NCBI RefSeq assembly: GCF_000003605.2 | Contig: NW_003142877.1 | Span: forward strand, 1 to 21,057 | Reading direction: 5' to 3' | Length of the DNA stretch: 21,057 nt | From: Saccoglossus kowalevskii | Taxonomy: Eukaryota > Hemichordata > Enteropneusta > Harrimaniidae | Shown here: in pieces, positions 18,825-21,057 of the stretch | Layout of the letters: each line of letters opens with the position of its first letter | How positions within the stretch are numbered: position 1 is the first letter of the stretch | Position numbers and translations under genes: made by a program | Notes under the pieces: model-generated | Seen by the model: only the letters and a program-made list of their open reading frames with translations | The model's database searches: none | What the model was told of the DNA's origin: nothing

Positions 18825-19186
18825 TATTTGTATTCGTTCGTTGAATTAAATTGTTTTTATTAATGTGACTGCCGAAACAAAATTAGCACACGTTCGTATA
18901 GAGGTTTCGTTTGTTTTATTATTTTCCCCTCTTTTCATTTAACGAAGTATTAATTAGATTAGAATTCATTTAAATGTGAGTTATTTGACCGATACGACAC
19001 GCTTTCGTCGTCTGTTGGTCTTACAACAGCCACCGTGAAAGTTATGAATGGTAAAATTGTAGACCATTCGATCATCTAAATAATGCTCTATCTATGTGAT
19101 GCGCCCTCAAATAACAGAACGTTAACATATTAGTCTTCATCGCCAGAGGGCGTATTACTCACTTCGCTGCCTCCCGGTGTTCTTTG
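18825..19186. other. AT-rich spacer with two GAGGGCG motifs
   Basis: No gene recognised. CGCCCTC at 19102-19108 and CCAGAGGGCG ending at 19152; the second resembles the core of the vertebrate CTCF site. Confidence 0.45.
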
Positions 19187-19406
19187 CGCAAGCGACAGAA
19201 GACGCATGGTGACCCATTCAATCCTTGAACGCGATTGGCCAATTGCTTTTTGGCTGGCTAAAAAGTAATATTACTGGCATTCAATCGGTAAATTGGTGCG
19301 ACATCGTTCTAAAATATAGAGCGGGAATTTTTGTTTACTTGCTCTAACGTTGCGCGATAAAAAAATGCTTCGTCTGTTATAATACCTGTGTCTTCTGTCG
19401 CTTGCG
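19187..19406. repeat. 220-bp unit with perfect 17-bp inverted ends, promoter-like interior
   Basis: CGCAAGCGACAGAAGAC (19187-19203) is inverted exactly at 19390-19406. Inside are the palindrome ATTGGCCAAT (19234-19243, a CCAAT box on both strands) and GCGGGAA (19321-19327, E2F-like), next to the A/T-rich run TAAAATATAGAG. It could be a small folded element or a cell-cycle-type promoter. An open plus frame follows (19348-19584) with no ATG until about 19457 and no recognised family. Confidence 0.55.
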
Positions 19407-20392
19407 TGTCGCATTGACCGCAGAGAATCGGCGAAATGCTGAACCACATTTTTTGATGTTTCAATTTGCAGAAAATCTAAACCGAAAACGTTTTCGATTT
19501 ATTTTTCCGATCATAATGTTTACAAAACAAAAATCATCCGATTTCGACAACCTTACAGAGGAAGTCCCGCAATGTCTTCACTGAGAACACAAAACAATTT
19601 ACAACCTTCTATTGTATGAAGCAAAAGTTATCTCTATAGCCTAAACAAAAAATATAATAATAATACAAATGCGTAGCGTTTGTATCTGAGAGTGTCCCTA
19701 CAGGTTTGATCAATATCGATAGATATTCATTTCTAACTAACTTATTCGCCCGACTTTAAATGCAGCAGAATACCATGGTTTCGGACATTTGAAGAAGTCG
19801 CTCAAAAGACCCGAAAGTAAATAATTTCTACGCACACTACTAGTACATAGTGAAAGTACTACTGATGCTTGTTGTTGTTTTTTCTCCGATAGTTGCATAT
19901 ATGTACACATAGAAGATACAAATACACTAACTGTCGCATTGTAGACTACGTGTCATACAAATCTGATTTAAACTTTCCCACCCAGTGTTTTCTTTGCACT
20001 GTATTTAATATAATGAATACATTTGTAGAGCAGCTTCTTGCAATAAACGGTAATTGATCCAATAAATACAGCGGATCGAAACAATGTTTTTAATACTGTT
20101 AAAACTACTCGCACTAACTCCGCTAAGTTACTATTCATCAATTGCGAGTGAAATAAACGTAAATAATGGCCAATCAAAATTACATTCTGACGATAACAAG
20201 ATAGCGTGAGGTTCCATGAGGTTTAAATCGATTAAACGACAAATGTTTCTATCCATTATACCGGTCAATTGGACTTCGTGCCAAAAGTACTCGTTTAATC
20301 ACGGTTACTAGAAAAAGTAAGCGTGGTTTAATGATCTCCAAAACACCTTGACGAAATCGTAAAGCGAGGGTCTGAAGAAAACCGTGGTTGTA

Positions 20393-20400
20393 TGACGTCA
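20393..20400. promoter_or_regulatory. Consensus CRE palindrome
   Basis: TGACGTCA, the full CREB/ATF consensus. One 8-mer in 21 kb is weak evidence; the same 8-mer also occurs inside the dead LINE ORF1 near 3543. Confidence 0.25.
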
Positions 20401-20554
20401 CGTTGAAACATTAGACTCAGCGATTTAACAAAAGATTTTTTCCCTAAACATGTCTCAATACTATTGCGCCTCTGTAACGAACAACCAGTTAACCAGCAAT
20501 CGAGACGTTCAGTTCATATTGTAGTATGATGTATGAAGGCGTCCAGTTCTATGA

Positions 20555-20577
20555 CCCCCCCCCCCACACACACACAC
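20555..20577. repeat. C11 plus (AC)6 microsatellite
   Basis: Eleven C followed by six AC units; likely variable in length. Confidence 0.9.
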
Positions 20578-21057
20578 CTTGATTCAATTTTTTTCAATAC
20601 ATGTACCTTTTTCACCGTAGCACGTTTATTAATATTTGTTTGTATTTGACGAGCTCATGTGTATCTGATATGAACTTGGCTTCAATCAGCATTGGAAAAT
20701 AGGCTAGTCACACATATATTATTAATCCTCAGTGTTGTGAAATTATAGATTAATGTACCCAGTAATTACATCATCCCTGATCGTTTCTCTCATTGAGTTT
20801 TATTTAAGATTAACGGCGTGTATTCCCACACGTTTGCACTACTTGTGTCGCTGTTTTCTGTGTGAGCTTATTTTATTTGGGGAATTTATTACCTCCGTCA
20901 AAAAGGTTAAGTTTTGGATTATGTTTTCTTTCAAACATAAACCGAACGATCAGATTTTTAGTTGCTATGATTTTTTTCAAAAGATTATACGCCATTGCCA
21001 TTTAGAGTCATCCTCTGATTATTTGAGTGAAGAAACCTAAAGCCCACGATGTGAAGC

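Larger units (their letters stand above)
19590..20752. other. No gene recognised
   Basis: Both strands show only short open runs. A full palindromic CRE, TGACGTCA, lies at 20393-20400. A C11 run followed by (AC)6 lies at 20555-20577. Confidence 0.5.

Noticed and set aside
19968..20177. 69-codon minus-strand open frame
   Set aside because: No motif, no splice or promoter support; expected by chance.
20753..21040. 95-codon plus-strand open frame at the right edge
   Set aside because: No recognised domain; the first half is hydrophobic and the second half charged, but nothing else supports a gene. Could be re-examined with sequence beyond the edge.

Overview
The window is animal nuclear DNA, probably from a marine invertebrate; no species can be named. 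The evidence is a gene split by GT-AG introns, AT-rich non-coding DNA with small CpG-rich promoter-like patches, and two decayed animal retroelements: an L1/Tx1-type LINE and a BEL/Pao LTR element. No tRNA, rRNA, CRISPR or bacterial operon structure was seen.

Left 12.2 kb: the 5' part of a minus-strand flavin amine oxidase (monoamine oxidase-like) gene. Exon 1 (12140 to 12089) carries the start codon and the GxGxxG FAD-binding loop. Exon 2 (1149 to 1055) carries the rest of the dinucleotide-binding unit up to the E...RVGGR motif. Exon 3 (183 to 43) carries the DLGG...GP motif. The gene continues beyond position 1. Splice phases agree across both junctions. Intron 1 is about 10.9 kb and holds a degraded BEL/Pao element (about 1889 to 9270) split by a nearly full-length but dead LINE (about 3315 to 8600). 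Both elements lie antisense to the host gene.

Middle (12.3 to 16.2 kb): mostly unrecognised DNA with several perfect short hairpins, a CpG-rich promoter-like patch (15460 to 15665), and two stretches that look like decayed coding sequence (14900 to 15292 and 15844 to 16206).

Right (16.2 to 21 kb): a 744-bp MITE-like element with perfect 21-bp terminal inverted repeats bounded by TTAA; a 45-bp minisatellite of 15 near-identical copies that is open in one plus and two minus frames; a small minus-strand gene for a protein with two matching four-cysteine modules, with an in-frame TGA followed by 37 more open codons; and a 220-bp unit with perfect 17-bp inverted ends around CCAAT/E2F-like motifs.

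A short motif, GAGGGCG/CGCCCTC, occurs nine times between 10186 and 19152 and was not found in the left 10 kb. The best candidates for something undescribed are the cysteine-module gene with its interrupted tail, the multi-frame minisatellite, and this dispersed motif.
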